Shown: positions 1 through 11,963 of the stretch, one piece after another | Numbering within the stretch: the stretch's first letter is position 1 | Layout: each line of letters opens with the position of its first letter | Notes under the pieces: model-generated | Database searches by the model: none | Seen by the model: only the letters and a program-made list of their open reading frames with translations | What the model was told of the DNA's origin: nothing | Made by a program: the position numbers and the translations under genes | Assembly: GCA_021401465.1 (NCBI GenBank) | Contig: JADDMT010000030.1 | Coordinates: forward strand, 265,557 to 329,556 | Length of the DNA stretch: 64,000 nucleotides | Reading direction: 5' to 3' | DNA from: Teratosphaeria epicoccoides | Lineage: Eukaryota; Ascomycota; Dothideomycetes; Mycosphaerellales; Teratosphaeriaceae

Positions 1-897
1 ACCTTCTGGCTTTTTCTCCGGGATTCCGGGCGATACTAACTAGAACTAGATAGCCCCTACTATCTACTACGTTAACTACGCCCTCTAGGGCGTAGATTAC
101 GTCCTATAATTAGTATGTTCTAGAGTCCTTGTCATTATGCCTAGCTTTAGCTAATAAATCTGTCTAGTCTACCTGAGCCCGCGCCTACTAGCGCTGCGCT
201 AGTAAGCGCCTAAACTGTAAAGCCCTATACATGTTACTTAGTGTCCGCGTAGAATGCTCTGCTAACCTAGCTAGCCCTGCCCTTACCTATGTCTCCTACG
301 CCTCCTAGACCTGTTCCTAGGACGCTAACAGGTATGACCTGCTCCCTAGGGGGTTTTGCACGGCTAATATCGCGGCAGCGCCACTACATATAACGACCTG
401 TCAAAGGTCCTTAAGGCCTAGAGGGCCTTAGGGCCTTTGTAGTTAGCAGGTCTGCTGTCCGGGTATTTTCTATTAGTGTCCTCCATGATTACGCTACTAA
501 CCTCGAGTAGCGTCGTAGCCTAGGAGGTCATGGGGACTGTAGGTGCTACTGTCGCCTAGTAGGGCCTCCTGTAAGTTCATACTATACTCTGTATGTTTCT
601 ACGCGCTAATAGTTCAGAAGGTCTAGAGGCGTTCTACTAGCGCTTACCTTAGGTAGGCAGCAGGAGAACGTTGCTAGTAAGGGCGAGAGCCCTCGTCGGC
701 GTCAGTCTAGCGCTGCTACGCAGGGCCCTGACTAAGAGGCCAGGGAATCTGACAGCGGCCTAGTTAGCGGGTCTAGGGGGTCTAGCGAGGGCCCCTTAGT
801 TAGCAGGGGGGCTAGCCCCGCTAGCGGGGCCCCTAGTGACAATCCCGCATGATTGTCGCTAGGGTCCTCCATCCTTAGCGCGGGGGCCTGCGGCTAG
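1..897 (+). pseudogene. antisense accessory ORF of Gypsy G1, C-terminal part (unknown protein)
   Basis: One plus-strand frame reads from base 1 to a TAG at 895 with only scattered TAG/TAA codons, and the residues between them look like protein rather than noise. The start lies beyond the left edge. Visible parts: a basic N-proximal stretch, a Pro/Ala-rich segment near 172-215, a short Cys cluster (C-R-C-Y-C) near 530, and a Ser/Gly/Arg-rich hydrophilic tail from about 670. It is oriented against the Gypsy pol that ends near 980, so the two converge tail to tail. The stops sit where CAG, CAA or TGG would be restored by reversing RIP. I do not recognise the family. It occupies the place of the antisense ORFs seen in elements A, B, C and D. 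Confidence 0.5.
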
Positions 898-979
898 GGG
901 GGAGGTTTTTTCTTTTGTTGTATATATAGTTACCTAATGTCAATTTTCCCCCTCTAACTTTTGTACTTTCTTAAACGCC

Positions 980-3900
980 TATACTCCTTGTTACGAATGC
1001 TAGGCTCCCTTTGCTAAGTCCTGTATCTCGTTTCCTTTTTCTTCTTGTCCTACCTCTCTCTAGGGCCGTCGTTGTTCTCCGCGCTTCCCTAAGCCTACTT
1101 GAAGTAGTCTATTACTTCAGTGTCTATTAGGTTTTCTAGGGGCTCCCATGTAGGTTTGTAGTACCCTGACTATTTTACTAGGACCTCGCATCCTCTTCCC
1201 CTTCTCTTGTCTCTCGCGTAGAGTACCTTCTCTACTAACTACTCCTTGTGCGACTTAAACAAAAGGGAGTCTAGCTGTTTGTTGTTATTCTCCTGCCTAG
1301 GCATAGGGTCTTTGCCTACTAGTCTTAGTAGGTTAGTATAGAACACTAGGTGTATATTATTTAGGAGCCTAGTCAAGTAGATAGAGACTAGTAAAAATAC
1401 TTTGGCTACTATGTACTTCGCATGCTTAGCGTCTAAGCTTTTCTTAGGTCTCTCTGTAGTGTAGTTCTGTAGATCTAGCTAGACCTTGTTACTAACTTTA
1501 TAAATTAGGGCGGGGTTTTAGCGTTTATTAGCAGACTCCTCCTATTCTTGCATAGAAGCCGCTATTGCTACTTAGCAGATTCCTGTTATGTCCCGAATCT
1601 TTCCTACAAACGCCCTTGCTCTCTTAGCTACTTTTAACAGGCTAGGCCCTACAGGGTCCTCGGTTAAAGGTATAGGGCCCTATGCTTTGTAGCTATAGGT
1701 AGCGAAGAAGGGGCTTATGCTAATTCCTAAATGATACCTCCCGTTTAGCGCTAGTTAAGCCATAGGGAGCTATCGCTTCTAGTCGGATTACTCATGGTTA
1801 ATATAGTTCCGGAGGTACGCTTACACCTCTTAGTTTAGGCGTTTAGGGCCTCTATCTGTTTAGGGGTAGTACGTAGAGCTTAACTGCTAGGACACGCCTA
1901 TTCCTTTACAGAAGGTTGTCTAGAAGGTGCTAGTCTAGTTAGTGCCCTAGTCGCTCGTAATAGCCGTTAGCATTCCATGGTACTAGGCCTAGCAATCTAT
2001 GAAATTCTCCGCGTATTCCTCTGCTTTTATGCTAGGCATTACCTATAAAACTACGTACTTATATAGGCAATCCTTAATAACCTACAGGTATTGACATCCC
2101 TCGGAATCAGGCAGGTCTGTCATGAAGTCTATTAAGATCTCCTAGAAGAATCTGTCAGGAACTAGTAATAGCTTTAGTAGTCTGTGCTTATGCTCTCTCT
2201 ATACCTTGTTATGACTACAGTAGTCGTAGTTCCTTAGGAACCGCCAGACATGCTTAGACAGTAACGACTAGTAGAAGTCGCGCCCTAGGATCATCGTCGT
2301 AGCGTCCCTTCCTAGGTGCCTGTATACCGTAGCGTCATGTATAGACTAAATAAGCTTCGTCCTAAGCATGTCGTTGCTTTCGTCCCTAGAGTCTGAGGTC
2401 TTAGCCCTAGGCTGACTGTCGTTAGCTCCTAGGACCTATAGTTTGTCGCGGTATCGCAGGAAGCCCCTCTTGTCGATCTTGTCGTCCCCCGCTTGTAGTT
2501 TCAGCCTCGCTCTAGCTAGTAGCGCCTAGGAGCCGCTCTTTACTACTTTTAACACTATCGAGTACAGCTTGTCTTTCTCTACTATAGCTGCCTATAAGTC
2601 ATTAAGGGTGCTGTCCTAGAACGGCCTAATAGGCTCCTAGTTAGAGGTTACGGAGTTAGCGAATTACTGTTCGTTCTCTACTACAGTAGTAGGTAGTAGG
2701 CTAGTCGAGGTAATCGGTACGACGTCTCTGCTCCTATCTACAGGGTCCGGCTAACTCTCTATGACTTCTAGGTCTAAAAACCTCTTAAACCGTGACTTCT
2801 TATCTTCTGCCCCTAGCGTGTCCTGTTCTCGTCTTGACAATGCGTCTAGGACTACTCCTTTAGCGCCTAGGCGATATACTAGGGAAAACTAGAATTACGC
2901 GAGGGTCTCATACTACCGTATCTGCCGCTCGGATAGCTATCGCTTAACTATAAAGTACTCTAGGTTTTTGTAGTCTGTAAGAATAGTAAAGGGCCTACAC
3001 GACTTCAGCTTAGGGCCCTAGAACTTCAGGCTAGATATCATAGCTAGCATCTCCTTATCATAGATGTCGTAATTAATCTCCGCCTTATTGAGTTTCTGCG
3101 AGAAGAAGCCTACTAGTCTCTAGACTCTGTTGCTTTCTTGCAGGAGAGCCGCCTCTAACGTAAACCCGCTACAGTTAGTCTCTAAAAAGGTCGGCAGCTC
3201 TAGGTTCTATTAAGAAAGGACTAGCGCTAAACAGAACTTCGCTTTTAGCGTTCTAAACGCGGACTCCTCGAGTTCCCCCTAGGAGAACGGTCTGCCCTTC
3301 CCTGTAAGCGCCGTTAAGGGCCTAGCTGTCTTTAAGTAGTTCAGGATAAACATCCTGTAGTAGTTAGCGAAGCCGAGGAATCTACGGACTTCCTTTTGTG
3401 TTTTTAGCTACTCCTAGTTATGTATAGCCTCTACCTTTCCTAGCTCGGTCCCTACGCCTTTTCTGTTAGCATAGATTATGAACCCTAGGTACTTGATATC
3501 CTTTTTGGCAAACTCGCTCTTCCTAGGGTTAAGGTAGAGGCCCCTGTCCTAGAGCTTCTAGAGTACTCGCGTTACTTTAGCAAAATAGTCTTCTCGCGAA
3601 CTGCCGCTATATATGATAATGTCGTCTATGTACGCGGAGGCATAGTCGTCTAATTCCTCGCGTAGTAGTATGTTAATATATTGTTAGAATGTTACTAGAG
3701 CCCTAGATAAACCGAATAGACATACTAGCTATTTAAATAAACCGAACCTTATACGAAAGGCTGTCTTGTACTCATGGCCTTTCGCCATACGGATTTAGTA
3801 GAAGGCTAACACTACATCTACCTTAGTAAGCTACTAGGCGCCCGTGAGGTTCCTTAAGGTCTCTAGTATTAACAGGAGGGGGTACCTATCTTGCTTTATG

Positions 3901-4760
3901 ATCGCGTTAAGGGCATAGTAATCGTAGTAGAACTAGAGCCCTCCTCCTAGCTTCCGGACAAAAAGCACAGGAGCTGCAGCCTCTAAGTTAGTAGGCCGAA
4001 TGAATCCCTTCCCTAACAGTTCGTCTAAGGACTTCCTTAAAACAAGTAGTTCCTCCTTCGACATGCTGTATAGGGGTCCCTATAGTAGAGCTAGTTAGGA
4101 TCTGTCTAGTCCTTCGCAGAGTTCGATGCAGTTGTTAATGCTAGGGCAGTGTAGCGCTAATTTTTCCGCTTCTTAGCAGCAGAATAGCGGAGCTATGTGC
4201 TAAAGCTCTAGAGGTAGCGCCTTTCTTAACTCGTCTAGCGTCAGATATTCCTTTGCCTTTAAGGCCTCCGCGACATCCGCTGTTGCAGTTACGCATACCT
4301 AGGTAAAGTTCCTATAGTCCTCGTATTCTCGGTAGTTCCGTCCTTTGTCTATCTACTGTCCCGCTCTCCTATGCTAATACTGACGCCTTTCTGGTGTAGT
4401 CCGCACTTTATTGTGAGCCTTCTAGGGGTTCCCTAGTATCAGGGGGAAGGCTAGATCCTTTACTACGTATACGTACACTAGTTACTAGAACCCCTTGATT
4501 TCTATCTAGAAGGCGACTACTCCTTTTACCGCGGAGTCTCGCATTAACGCTATTACGCCCCTCGCTATGCGTGACTCTTTGCTTATTAAGCTTAAGCCAA
4601 GACCTTTTACTAGGTCTCTGTTAATTACAGCGTAGCATTAGTACTACTTATCGATAAGAGCTAATGTCCTAGTATTATTTGCTAGGACTACATTAGTATA
4701 AATCAGGTTCCTGTCTATAGATCCCTTAACTCTCTCCTATCCTTCTGCTAATGTCTCTGT
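980..4760 (-). pseudogene. Gypsy G1 pol (protease, RT, RNase H, integrase, chromodomain), RIP-damaged
   Basis: Minus-strand polyprotein of a Ty3/Gypsy chromovirus. In order from high to low coordinates: an aspartic-protease-like A-L-I-D near 4660; reverse transcriptase about 4100-3400 with an intact YIDD catalytic box at 3621-3632; RNase H about 3250-2900; an HHCC-type integrase zinc finger about 2345-2190; the integrase core with D-F-M-T-D near 2110 and a second Asp near 1950. The catalytic Glu position (before R-L-N) reads Lys near 1850. A chromodomain with W-E-P-L lies near 1140. TAG/TAA codons replace Gln and Trp throughout. Chromodomains of this type bind histone marks and target integration (family knowledge). 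The element cannot encode a working enzyme as it stands. Confidence 0.88.
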
Positions 4761-5997
4761 TACTCCTACTTCCTAACTCTAAGCAGGAGTTAATCTTTTC
4801 CCGAGTTTTTCCTCCTAGGTTCCTCTACTATTCTATTGTCCTCTAGTAATAGCGACACTCTAGTTATGTTAATCCGGGCTAGGGGTGTAGCTAAGGCGTA
4901 GGGACACCCCTTAACTTAGTGTCTAGACACTCTGTAGTAGTAGCACAGGTTATTTTCCTGGCGTTTCTCTCTCTCTGTAGCGTCTACCTATTTAGCGCGT
5001 CGTTTCCCCCTGTTGTTTTGTCAGGGTCCTTTGCTGTCATATTAGTCTCCTATAGTACGAGTTAGTGCTATAACTATATCCCTATCCGCGTCTATTTAGG
5101 ATCTAACCCTAGGGTTAGGCACCTACATAGCAGCTATAGGAATACCTTTAGAGTCCTTGTTCTTTTCTCTTAACTACCTCCTATAGGCCGCCTTAAACTA
5201 GTCGGTTACCTCGGAGTTTGTTATGACCCTTTCGACCTCCTCTGCAAACACGTAGTAGTCCCCCTTGTCTCTTATGTTCGCCATGTACATCCTAGCGGGA
5301 TTTGAAAACGAATTCTTAAGGTATCTAATCTTCGCATTATCTGTCTACTAGTCTTCTCCTGCTAACAGCAGGAGTTTGTCGAATTCTAGCTAGTACTCGT
5401 GCTATAGCTAGCCTACTACGTGTTAGAGGTTCGTGAGCTATTCTAGAGCTCTCGCTGTCTCGTTACTATCCGCGAACATAGCCTTAAGTTACATGAGGAA
5501 AGCTTCGGGGTCCTTTACCCTATCCGGGCCTCCTTTCTCCTAGAAATGGCGCATCTAGGCGCGCTAGCGAGTAGGGAGGGTGTCGTAGATTATGTTCTAG
5601 TAATAATCCATGCCTATTAGGGGTTTTATCCTAGAGTGTACCCTAAGCGAACTCCTAATACAGAGCAGGTAATCCCTAAACGATTCTACTCTTCTGTCCT
5701 ACGTTAGTAGCCTCTACTCTTAGGGTCCCGTTAGTTCTATAGCAGAGTTCGCACGCGTTGCTATAGCTAGCGCGTCTGCGAGAGTCTTTAGTAGCTCCTC
5801 TAACAAGACGCCTAGGTTTTGTTACTATTAGGACTCTAATTTATTTAGCGTAGCCTGCGTTGCTATTAGCTCGGCCATAATTTGCTGTTACTAGGAGTGC
5901 ATTCCCTTGACGACATAGCGCATTTCTGCTAACGCTTCCTTGTTCGTGGATCCTTCGGACACTAGGGTTAATTAGCTAGGAGATAGCCTTTCTATAG
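4760..5997 (-). pseudogene. Gypsy G1 gag, RIP-damaged
   Basis: Minus-strand capsid/nucleocapsid region upstream of pol. The likely start at 5997 reads ATA rather than ATG, consistent with RIP of the start codon; the first surviving in-frame ATGs are near 5900 and at 5878. A Gln-rich helical N-terminus is followed by a retrotransposon-gag-like segment about 5750-5250. A CCHC zinc knuckle is recognisable at 4904-4945 with the spacing C-x2-C-x4-H-x4-C, but its second Cys has become Tyr (TGY to TAY). Stops are TAG/TAA at Gln and Trp positions. Gag proteins package element RNA into virus-like particles (family knowledge). Confidence 0.75.
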
Positions 5998-7128
5998 TAA
6001 AATTAATTGTACTTAATGTTATAGGTAAACGACATATACATAGGGGTTCATGTAGTATTTAACAAGTACGATAGGGAGAGAGAGACTATCTGCTAGTTGT
6101 CTAGTCTTTTATAGCTAGCCTTGTTAGGGGTCGCGTCGCATAGGCCCTAGCCTGTACTAAGACTTAGGGCCTCGCCCTTTACAAGTATCTTTAAGAGTGT
6201 CTACAAGCTCCTCCTTGTCTAAGAGGTTGTTAATAGCATCTAGCTTGTTGTTAGATAGGTTAATACTACTAGACTAGCTACTTTTAGAGTCTTTACTAGC
6301 TATAGTAATAACTAATTCATGTAATTTAATACCTTAGAAACCTTATAACAGGCATAGATTATAGATTGTCTACACTAAATTAGTGCGGATAATCTATAGT
6401 GTGTAGATTGTCATATAATGCAATTATGTTTGCTAAGTCTAGTAACCTAATAGTAAGTAGTAAGCTTATAGTAGCGCTTATAGATAGCTAATATAGATAT
6501 AGTATACAAGACTGTAGATAATCTACAAGTAGAGCTAGTATACTAATTATAGTGATCTACACTAACGTAGATCACGAAGTATTTAAGGCCTTACCCCCGC
6601 GGACAGCTACATAGTAGCGCGTAGCCCTTAGACTCCTCCTCTTAGCAAGACTAACCCCCCCTCCCTGCCCTTCCCCCTCTCTATACCTACAAGCCCGTCT
6701 ACCTCTCCTCTCCTCTCCTGTCCGCAAAACACGCAAGCGTCAGCCTACAGAACATCCGTATGCTCGAGGCATTATACCTGTTTACGCGCGTCGCCCTTGT
6801 CCTAACGAAAGCAGAAAAAAATAAAAACTAGAGTAGCTAGCATGAAACCTAATAATTTACTCTAAGAGTTAGATTCTATGCGTAGGTAGGAGACTAGCCT
6901 AGCTAGCATCGTGGCGCGAGAGGCGTGGAGTTAGTGCCATGTCATCTATACCCTGAAATCGATAGACAACAGAGAAAAGGACAGCTTAGCTACACTTAGC
7001 ACGTAACCCTGTAATGATAACTATGCGATGCTATGTAGAGGACGTAAATGAATACATAACGCGATGACTATTTACCTGCTGTCATTAACTGCCCCCCCCC
7101 TCCTATTACCTCTGACTAAGGCCCCTTA
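5998..7128. other. G1 upstream region (probable 5' LTR and leader), unassigned spacer
   Basis: This interval lies immediately 5' of the G1 gag and should hold its 5' LTR. The other LTR is outside the window, so its boundaries cannot be set. It contains a perfect 9-bp inverted repeat (6552-6560 with 6567-6575, loop of 6). From about 6650 the sequence becomes pyrimidine-rich and then leads into the coding island. No gene is supported. Confidence 0.35.
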
Positions 7129-7149
7129 CTAACCTAGCGGCATGGTAAA

Positions 7150-7446
7150 CTTATCCTCCTCCTCCTCCTCCTCCCCTTGTAATAACCCCTTCATACCCTC
7201 TACATCCTTCTCCTCGAAACCGCCATCTACGATCCCTGCCGCCTTATTATTAACAGCCTCATTAAGGGGCGAGAAACTGTCGTCTTCCTCCTCCTCCTCC
7301 TCCTCCTCCTTCTCCTCCTCCTGTAACAACCCCTTTACACCCTCTACATCCTTCTCCTCGAAACCGCCATCCACGATCCCTGCCGCCTAATCATTAATAG
7401 CCTTATCAAGGTGCGAGAAACTGTCGTCTTCCTCCTCCTCCTCTTC
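7150..7446. repeat. imperfect tandem duplication of about 150 bp with TCC/GGA microsatellites
   Basis: Two tandem units share a block encoding D-G-G-F-E-E-K-D-V-E-G on the minus strand, separated by TCC runs (7157-7176, 7279-7322, 7429-7446). On the minus strand the runs encode poly-Glu. Both strands stay open through the repeat, so the plus-strand reading of poly-Ser is a shadow of the minus-strand gene. Confidence 0.75.
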
Positions 7447-7578
7447 CTTTACATAGACTATAACAGAAGGAGGAGGAAGAGAGCAGATAGGCTCTAACCT
7501 CTGCTATAGTAGCAGTAAGGTAGTAGCGACCGCTCTCTTCACTTCATCTTGAACTGTAGAACGGCGCAGAGGAGGAAA

Positions 7579-7658
7579 TTAAGCAGGAGTAGGAGCAGGA
7601 GTAGGAGCAGGAGTAGGAGTAGGAGCAGGAGTAGGAGCAGGAGTAGGAGTAGCAGGAG
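7579..7658. repeat. 12-bp minisatellite (GGAGTAGGAGCA-type)
   Basis: About six imperfect 12-bp units alternate GGAGTA and GGAGCA. Read on the minus strand in the frame of the surrounding gene they encode a Pro-Thr-Pro-Ala linker, so the array is part of the coding sequence. Confidence 0.75.
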
Positions 7659-8641
7659 TTTAGGTCGACGATAATAGAGGCAGTCTAGGAGGCTTTAGCG
7701 CGAACATGGAGTCCCTTAGCCCCCCTCCTCCTCCGCCCACAGATTTCCATATTAGCGTCGTCGTCGTCGTCCTCGTAGCTGTCGCCTTAGACTGTAACTC
7801 CCTCCCCCCCTCCCTATTCATAGAACCCCCTAGCCTATCTACCTGTCTCAGCAACCCCTCTAACCTCCTAACCTCCCCCTATGCGTCCCTCTCTCTCCCC
7901 TCTGCCTCCTCTACGCGCTATAGCCTCTCCCTCTCTACTACCTTATACCTTGCCTCCTACTCCCCCGCCCTGCTTACCTTGCCCTATAACACCCTGATCC
8001 TCTCCTCCTACTCCGAAATCTACACCTAATCATCTACGATCAAGCGGCTTAGCTCGTCGTTTTAGTGTTAGAGAAGAGCAGCTTTGTCTTCTGTAGCGAC
8101 AAGACGCTAACCCCTATGCTCGAGGTACTAGGAGAGCTCGTGTACCTGCGCCTTAAGCTTAGCGATACAGGACTCGCGGCTAATCGCCTGCTCGCGCGTC
8201 GTGGCCAGGACTTCCTCAAGCGCCTAGATCGCGCGGGTTTTGTTCGCAAGCTAGTAGTTAAAATCCGTGAGGAGGAGTGTTTCGGTCTCTAGTAGCGTAG
8301 AGATGATCAGGGTAGGGGTAGGGGTAGTAGTAGTAAAGGGTTATTAGTTGTTACAGAGGGAGGCGAGTTCCTAGATTACTTGGCTGGCGGCGAGCGGGTA
8401 GTAGTAGATGTAGGATTCGGCGTCTAGGAGGGCGTAGGCGTAGCGCTTAGAGAAGAAGTAGGCGATAGCGTAGAGGACAGGGTAGTAGGGGGTTTGTAGT
8501 AGGGTAGGTAGGAGGGGGTAAGGAGAGACAGATTAACTTAGGACAGTCTCGGGAGTAGGTAGTAGTGTAGGAGCTAGGTCGTGCATGGCTTAGTTAGCGG
8601 ATGTTAGTGTAGCAGATAGTTATAGAGTAGGTGCTAGTACG

Positions 8642-8700
8642 GAGGTCGTCGTAGTAGTAGTAGTAGTAGTTAATTCTCATGGTAGTAGTAGTAGTAGTTC
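8642..8700. repeat. GTA/TAG trinucleotide microsatellite
   Basis: Two blocks of GTA repeats are separated by a short interruption (TTAATTCTCATG). They lie just upstream of the minus-strand gene that starts at 8586. Confidence 0.8.
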
Positions 8701-10015
8701 GAGGGCACGAGCTGCTAACGATTAGCGTGCATTACTAGCAGAGGCATAGCCGTTGTCGCTAGGAGGAGCGTGCTAGTCGCCCTCGCTTCTCATCTCTATT
8801 AACTTCTTTAAACACTTATCTGTACTAAGGGATGCGCGGGAGATTAATGGCCGCGCTGCTCCAGAATTGCCTGCTAGTAGAGCTAGCCTGTTCCCCATGG
8901 GATCATGATCGTCCTCAAACTAAGCATTCATGTAGGCACGCCAGGTTACAACGTAACGGCTAGAATCTAGATCAAGGTGTTTAGTAAAGGTGCCTTTCAT
9001 TTTCTCTGCATTCAAATGCGTCTGATTAGGAGAAGAAGTTAGCGTAGGTGTGTGTAGATAGCGGATAATAGCTAGCGTATACCGTGATAAATCTGATCAG
9101 CTTCGTGGCAAGGCCTTAATATAACGCGTTGTCGACATCATGCTAGCCAAGGCGGAGTATTAGACAGCCGACAATAGCGGCGTCTAGGGCGTACTAGCTA
9201 AGGCATTCGCGAGCACAAAAGTAGTAGATAGTTCGCTTCGTAGGTAATGTCTAGCGCATAGCGTAGCGGGAGTCATTACGGACCTAATTAGCAGTCAGGT
9301 TCTTAAACTAGTCAGGCATGGCAGGCAGACAAGCGGAAGAAATAGCGGCGGATATGCAGAGAGGAGTAACGAGAGCTGCACCTTGTTCCTCTATCTAGGC
9401 TAGGGCGGTCGATTCGCGTTAGGTCGCGCGATGCTCTTAGTCTGTAGTATTTTAGCTACTACGTCATCCCCTTATGCTCGTTTACTGCTATCACTGCTAT
9501 GACTACTATTACTGCTATTACCGCCTTATGTCCTCTTACTCCTGCTATTAACTGCCTGCATATCCCCTCTGTCTCTTGTCGCGCAATCTACAGACACATG
9601 TCGTTACATTCATAGTCGTCATATCTACATTACGTAAGCGCTATCTTACCTAACCTGTCGACATAGCTATCATTACATCATCTATTGTCTCTATACATCC
9701 TTTACATCCTTTACTACCTACGAAGTCAATTATGTCCTACATCTTCTGTCTTATCGCCTGATTCTAGGTAGTAGCTTGTCGCGTGTGTAGTGTTATATTG
9801 CGTGTCGCGTATGAGGTTTACTATAAAGAGGAAGGCGCTTCCTGCCTGACAGCCCGACTACTCTATCTCATCTTATTAACTTATTAATATCGACTTCCTA
9901 GGCAGGGACGCCTGCCTAGGGTCACATGATTATCATCTCCTAAGCTAAGGTAACGCATCTCTACATCTCTCCCTGTATACACTCCTGATATAACACGTCT
10001 TAACAGGAACTGCAT

Positions 10016-10132
10016 CTAGGAACATAGAACACGGCACATAGAACACATAACACAGAACACATAACACATAACACAGAACACATAACACATAACATAGAAC
10101 ACATAACACGGAACACATACCACGGAACACAA
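10016..10132. repeat. minisatellite of GAACACATAACACA-type units
   Basis: Imperfect tandem units of roughly 7 to 17 bp built from AACACATAACAC and CGGAACAC. Unlike the transposons, the array is rich in unmutated CA dinucleotides, so it expanded after RIP or escaped it. Confidence 0.8.
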
Positions 10133-10484
10133 GGAGGACAATAGCGCATAGTAGCGCGTAATAAGCACAGGGCGCTAGCACTAGTTTAGTAGAAGGAGGA
10201 AGAGGAGCTACTAGGCGGGCGGATGAGACCAGGCAGGCTAGGTAGAGGGCGAGATCAGAGCGAACGGGAATAGATAGCATCTAGAGACATATGTTGTCGA
10301 CACTACGACTATACCCGGGGTGACAATGCGCGAGGTCCTTAGCTAAGCGGAGTGACTTTGCGGGAGCTGTAGATCCTAACGAGCTCTCTGCTAGCGAGGA
10401 TACTCGCGGCATTAGCGCCAGAATGCTCGTGAACCTTAGACATAGTAACATCGGATTAACGGAGGGATGTAGAAGAATAGCGGA

Positions 10485-10620
10485 TAGATAGTAGATAGTA
10501 GATAGGTAGATAGGTAGTAGATAGGTAGTAGATAGGTAGATAGGTAGTAGATAGGTAGATAGGTAGATAGGTAGATAGGTAGTAGATAGGTAGATAGGTA
10601 GATAGGTAGATAGGTAGATG
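10485..10620. repeat. TAGATAGG / TAGTAGATAGG microsatellite
   Basis: An array mixing 8-bp (AGATAGGT) and 11-bp (AGTAGATAGGT) units. It is open on the minus strand as a Tyr/Leu-rich frame, but this is a repeat artefact. Confidence 0.85.
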
Positions 10621-10654
10621 GCGGCAGGAGGAAATATTCAAATCCGCATGTGCG

Positions 10655-10781
10655 CGGCTCTAAAAAGGCGCTAAGACAGCATCATCATCATTATCATCTA
10701 CTAACACAATCTATTTACCCCTCTCCCCCCCCCTAAACAAAGCCTAATAATCTATGCTGTCTTAGCGCCTTTTAGGGCCGT
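10655..10781. repeat. inverted repeat, 19-bp perfect core arms
   Basis: Arms 10664-10682 and 10754-10772 are perfect reverse complements and extend imperfectly outward to 10655 and 10781. The 71-bp spacer contains an ATC microsatellite and a C run. It lies 147 bp upstream of the plus-strand ATG at 10929. It could be a small MITE-like relic or a hairpin in an upstream region. Confidence 0.7.
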
Positions 10782-10928
10782 CTTACCTATCAGGTACCTG
10801 CATGATCTATCATCCCCCCTTTAACATGTACCTTAGCTATATAGCCTACTTACCCTCGTCCTTAACGACTAGAAGCCCTAGACATAAAAAGAAATCCTCT
10901 AATCTACAAACATGACAACTTCTTCATA

Positions 10929-11834
10929 ATGTCATCCTCCTACTAACTAGGCTAACACTACTACGGCCTATTACCCGTCCTAAACAGCCGTCTCGGCGTA
11001 GCCAAATAACGCCATCACGGCGAAGAAACCTCCTAACCCCTGACTCTAACACTAACTTTCGGCTCCTCCTCCTCCTCCTCCTCCTCCTTATTATCATCAT
11101 CATCACTACTAGCTTCGTCGAACGCTATACCGGCACTGTTCGCCAACGTCGAAGATCTTACTCGCAGAGAAGGCCATTAGATTAGTCAGACAGGCATGTA
11201 GGGTAAGCAGGATTAGGAGGCTATACTACTACCTCCTCCTCTAGCAGAGACTCCGCTACCGCCGCTAGGAGGGTAGTCGACTGATTTCCCCGAGGAGAAG
11301 GAGGAGGAGGAGGAGGAGGAGGAGGGGTTCTTGCTAGCAGAGACCTTTAAGGGTACTATAGCGGATATTGTTACAGAGAGAGTAAGGCGGCATAATACCC
11401 GCGACGATGAGATTATCGACGAGAGACTAAGACGGCATAGCCGAGACAATGAGGACGTAGTACCCCTCGCTTCTGCTACAGTCGATAAGGGGGTTAAGTA
11501 TCCGAGGCTTGATCTTAAGTTAGTAGTAGGAGGTAATCCTATAGTTGTTGCTTCTTAGCGGCCGTTTGTAGGGGATGACAACAATAAGCACGCGAGCTTG
11601 CATCATTCTCTTCGTTCTTGGCAGCAACTGATAATAGTGAATAGCAATGATGACGCTCTTTTTCCTGCCGCTAAGAAACAGGAAGGGGGACGCCCTGTTA
11701 GAGGTAGGGGAGCTAGGCAGCATAGGGGAAGGATTGCTAGGCAGGAGGAGTCTACTAGAGGTTATAGACAAGATACGCTAGCAGTAGTAGTCGACAGCAG
11801 ACACCCTATTAACCTTAACCTGCCTTCGCGCTAG
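10929..11834 (+). pseudogene. unknown Ser/Glu/Arg-rich protein, RIP-damaged
   Basis: A plus-strand frame of 302 codons from ATG 10929 to TAG 11832, interrupted by TAG/TAA at Gln-like positions (for example 11559) without frameshift. Features in order: a short N-terminus, a poly-Ser run coded by a TCC repeat (11064-11087), a Pro-rich stretch (near 11235-11270), a poly-Glu run coded by GGA (11298-11324), an Arg/Asp/Glu-rich charged block (11370-11450), and an Arg/Gly-rich segment (near 11690-11730) of the kind found in RNA-binding tails. No family is recognised. The next coding frame (11964 on) is in the same phase, so this may be the first half of one longer gene. Confidence 0.55.
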
Positions 11835-11963
11835 TGGCTCCTCGCCCCCCTCCTCCCCCCCCCCTGTCTCCCCTACCTAATCGGCTTCATAATCTACTAC
11901 ACGCTCCCCTTCCCTTCTCCTCCCCTCGCCCCTAGCACTAACCCCCCCTCCTCCTAACCTGAC

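Larger units (their letters stand above)
7129..8586 (-). pseudogene. unknown coiled-coil, Glu-rich repeat protein, RIP-damaged
   Basis: A single minus-strand frame runs 486 codons from an ATG at 8586 to a TAG at 7129, with no frameshift and about twenty internal TAG/TAA codons at positions that look like Gln. The conceptual protein has: an N-terminal Pro/Leu/Tyr-rich stretch; a long charged heptad-like coiled coil (about 8290-7855); a Gly run (near 7725); a Pro/Thr/Ala linker coded by a 12-bp repeat (7579-7658); and two tandem copies of a roughly 150-bp unit (7150-7440) ending in Glu runs, each with the motif D-G-G-F-E-E-K-D-V-E-G. I do not recognise it. It is not obviously transposon-encoded. 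RIP here implies it belonged to a duplicated family. The terminal TAG could itself be a mutated Gln. Confidence 0.6.
8587..10928. other. divergent intergenic region with satellites; no confident gene
   Basis: This stretch lies between the minus-strand gene starting at 8586 and the plus-strand frame starting at 10929, so it should contain both promoters. It holds a GTA microsatellite (8642-8700), a run of ACTGCTAT-like units (9485-9550), and the two arrays and inverted repeat listed separately. A 111-codon minus-strand frame at 9945-10280 is largely minisatellite and I do not call it a gene. A short plus frame from an ATG at 9318 is too weak to call. Confidence 0.4.

Noticed and set aside
8065..8292. 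75-codon plus-strand frame and an overlapping minus-strand frame in another phase
   Set aside because: Both are shadows of the 7129-8586 coiled-coil gene, whose phase is continuous over 486 codons.
9945..10280. 111-codon minus-strand frame with a hydrophobic N-terminus
   Set aside because: Its second half is the 10016-10132 minisatellite read as Cys/Val/Leu repeats, and no family motif is visible.
10924..11106. Minus-strand frame with Met and Arg runs
   Set aside because: It is the complement of the TCC/ATC repeats in the plus-strand gene at 10929.
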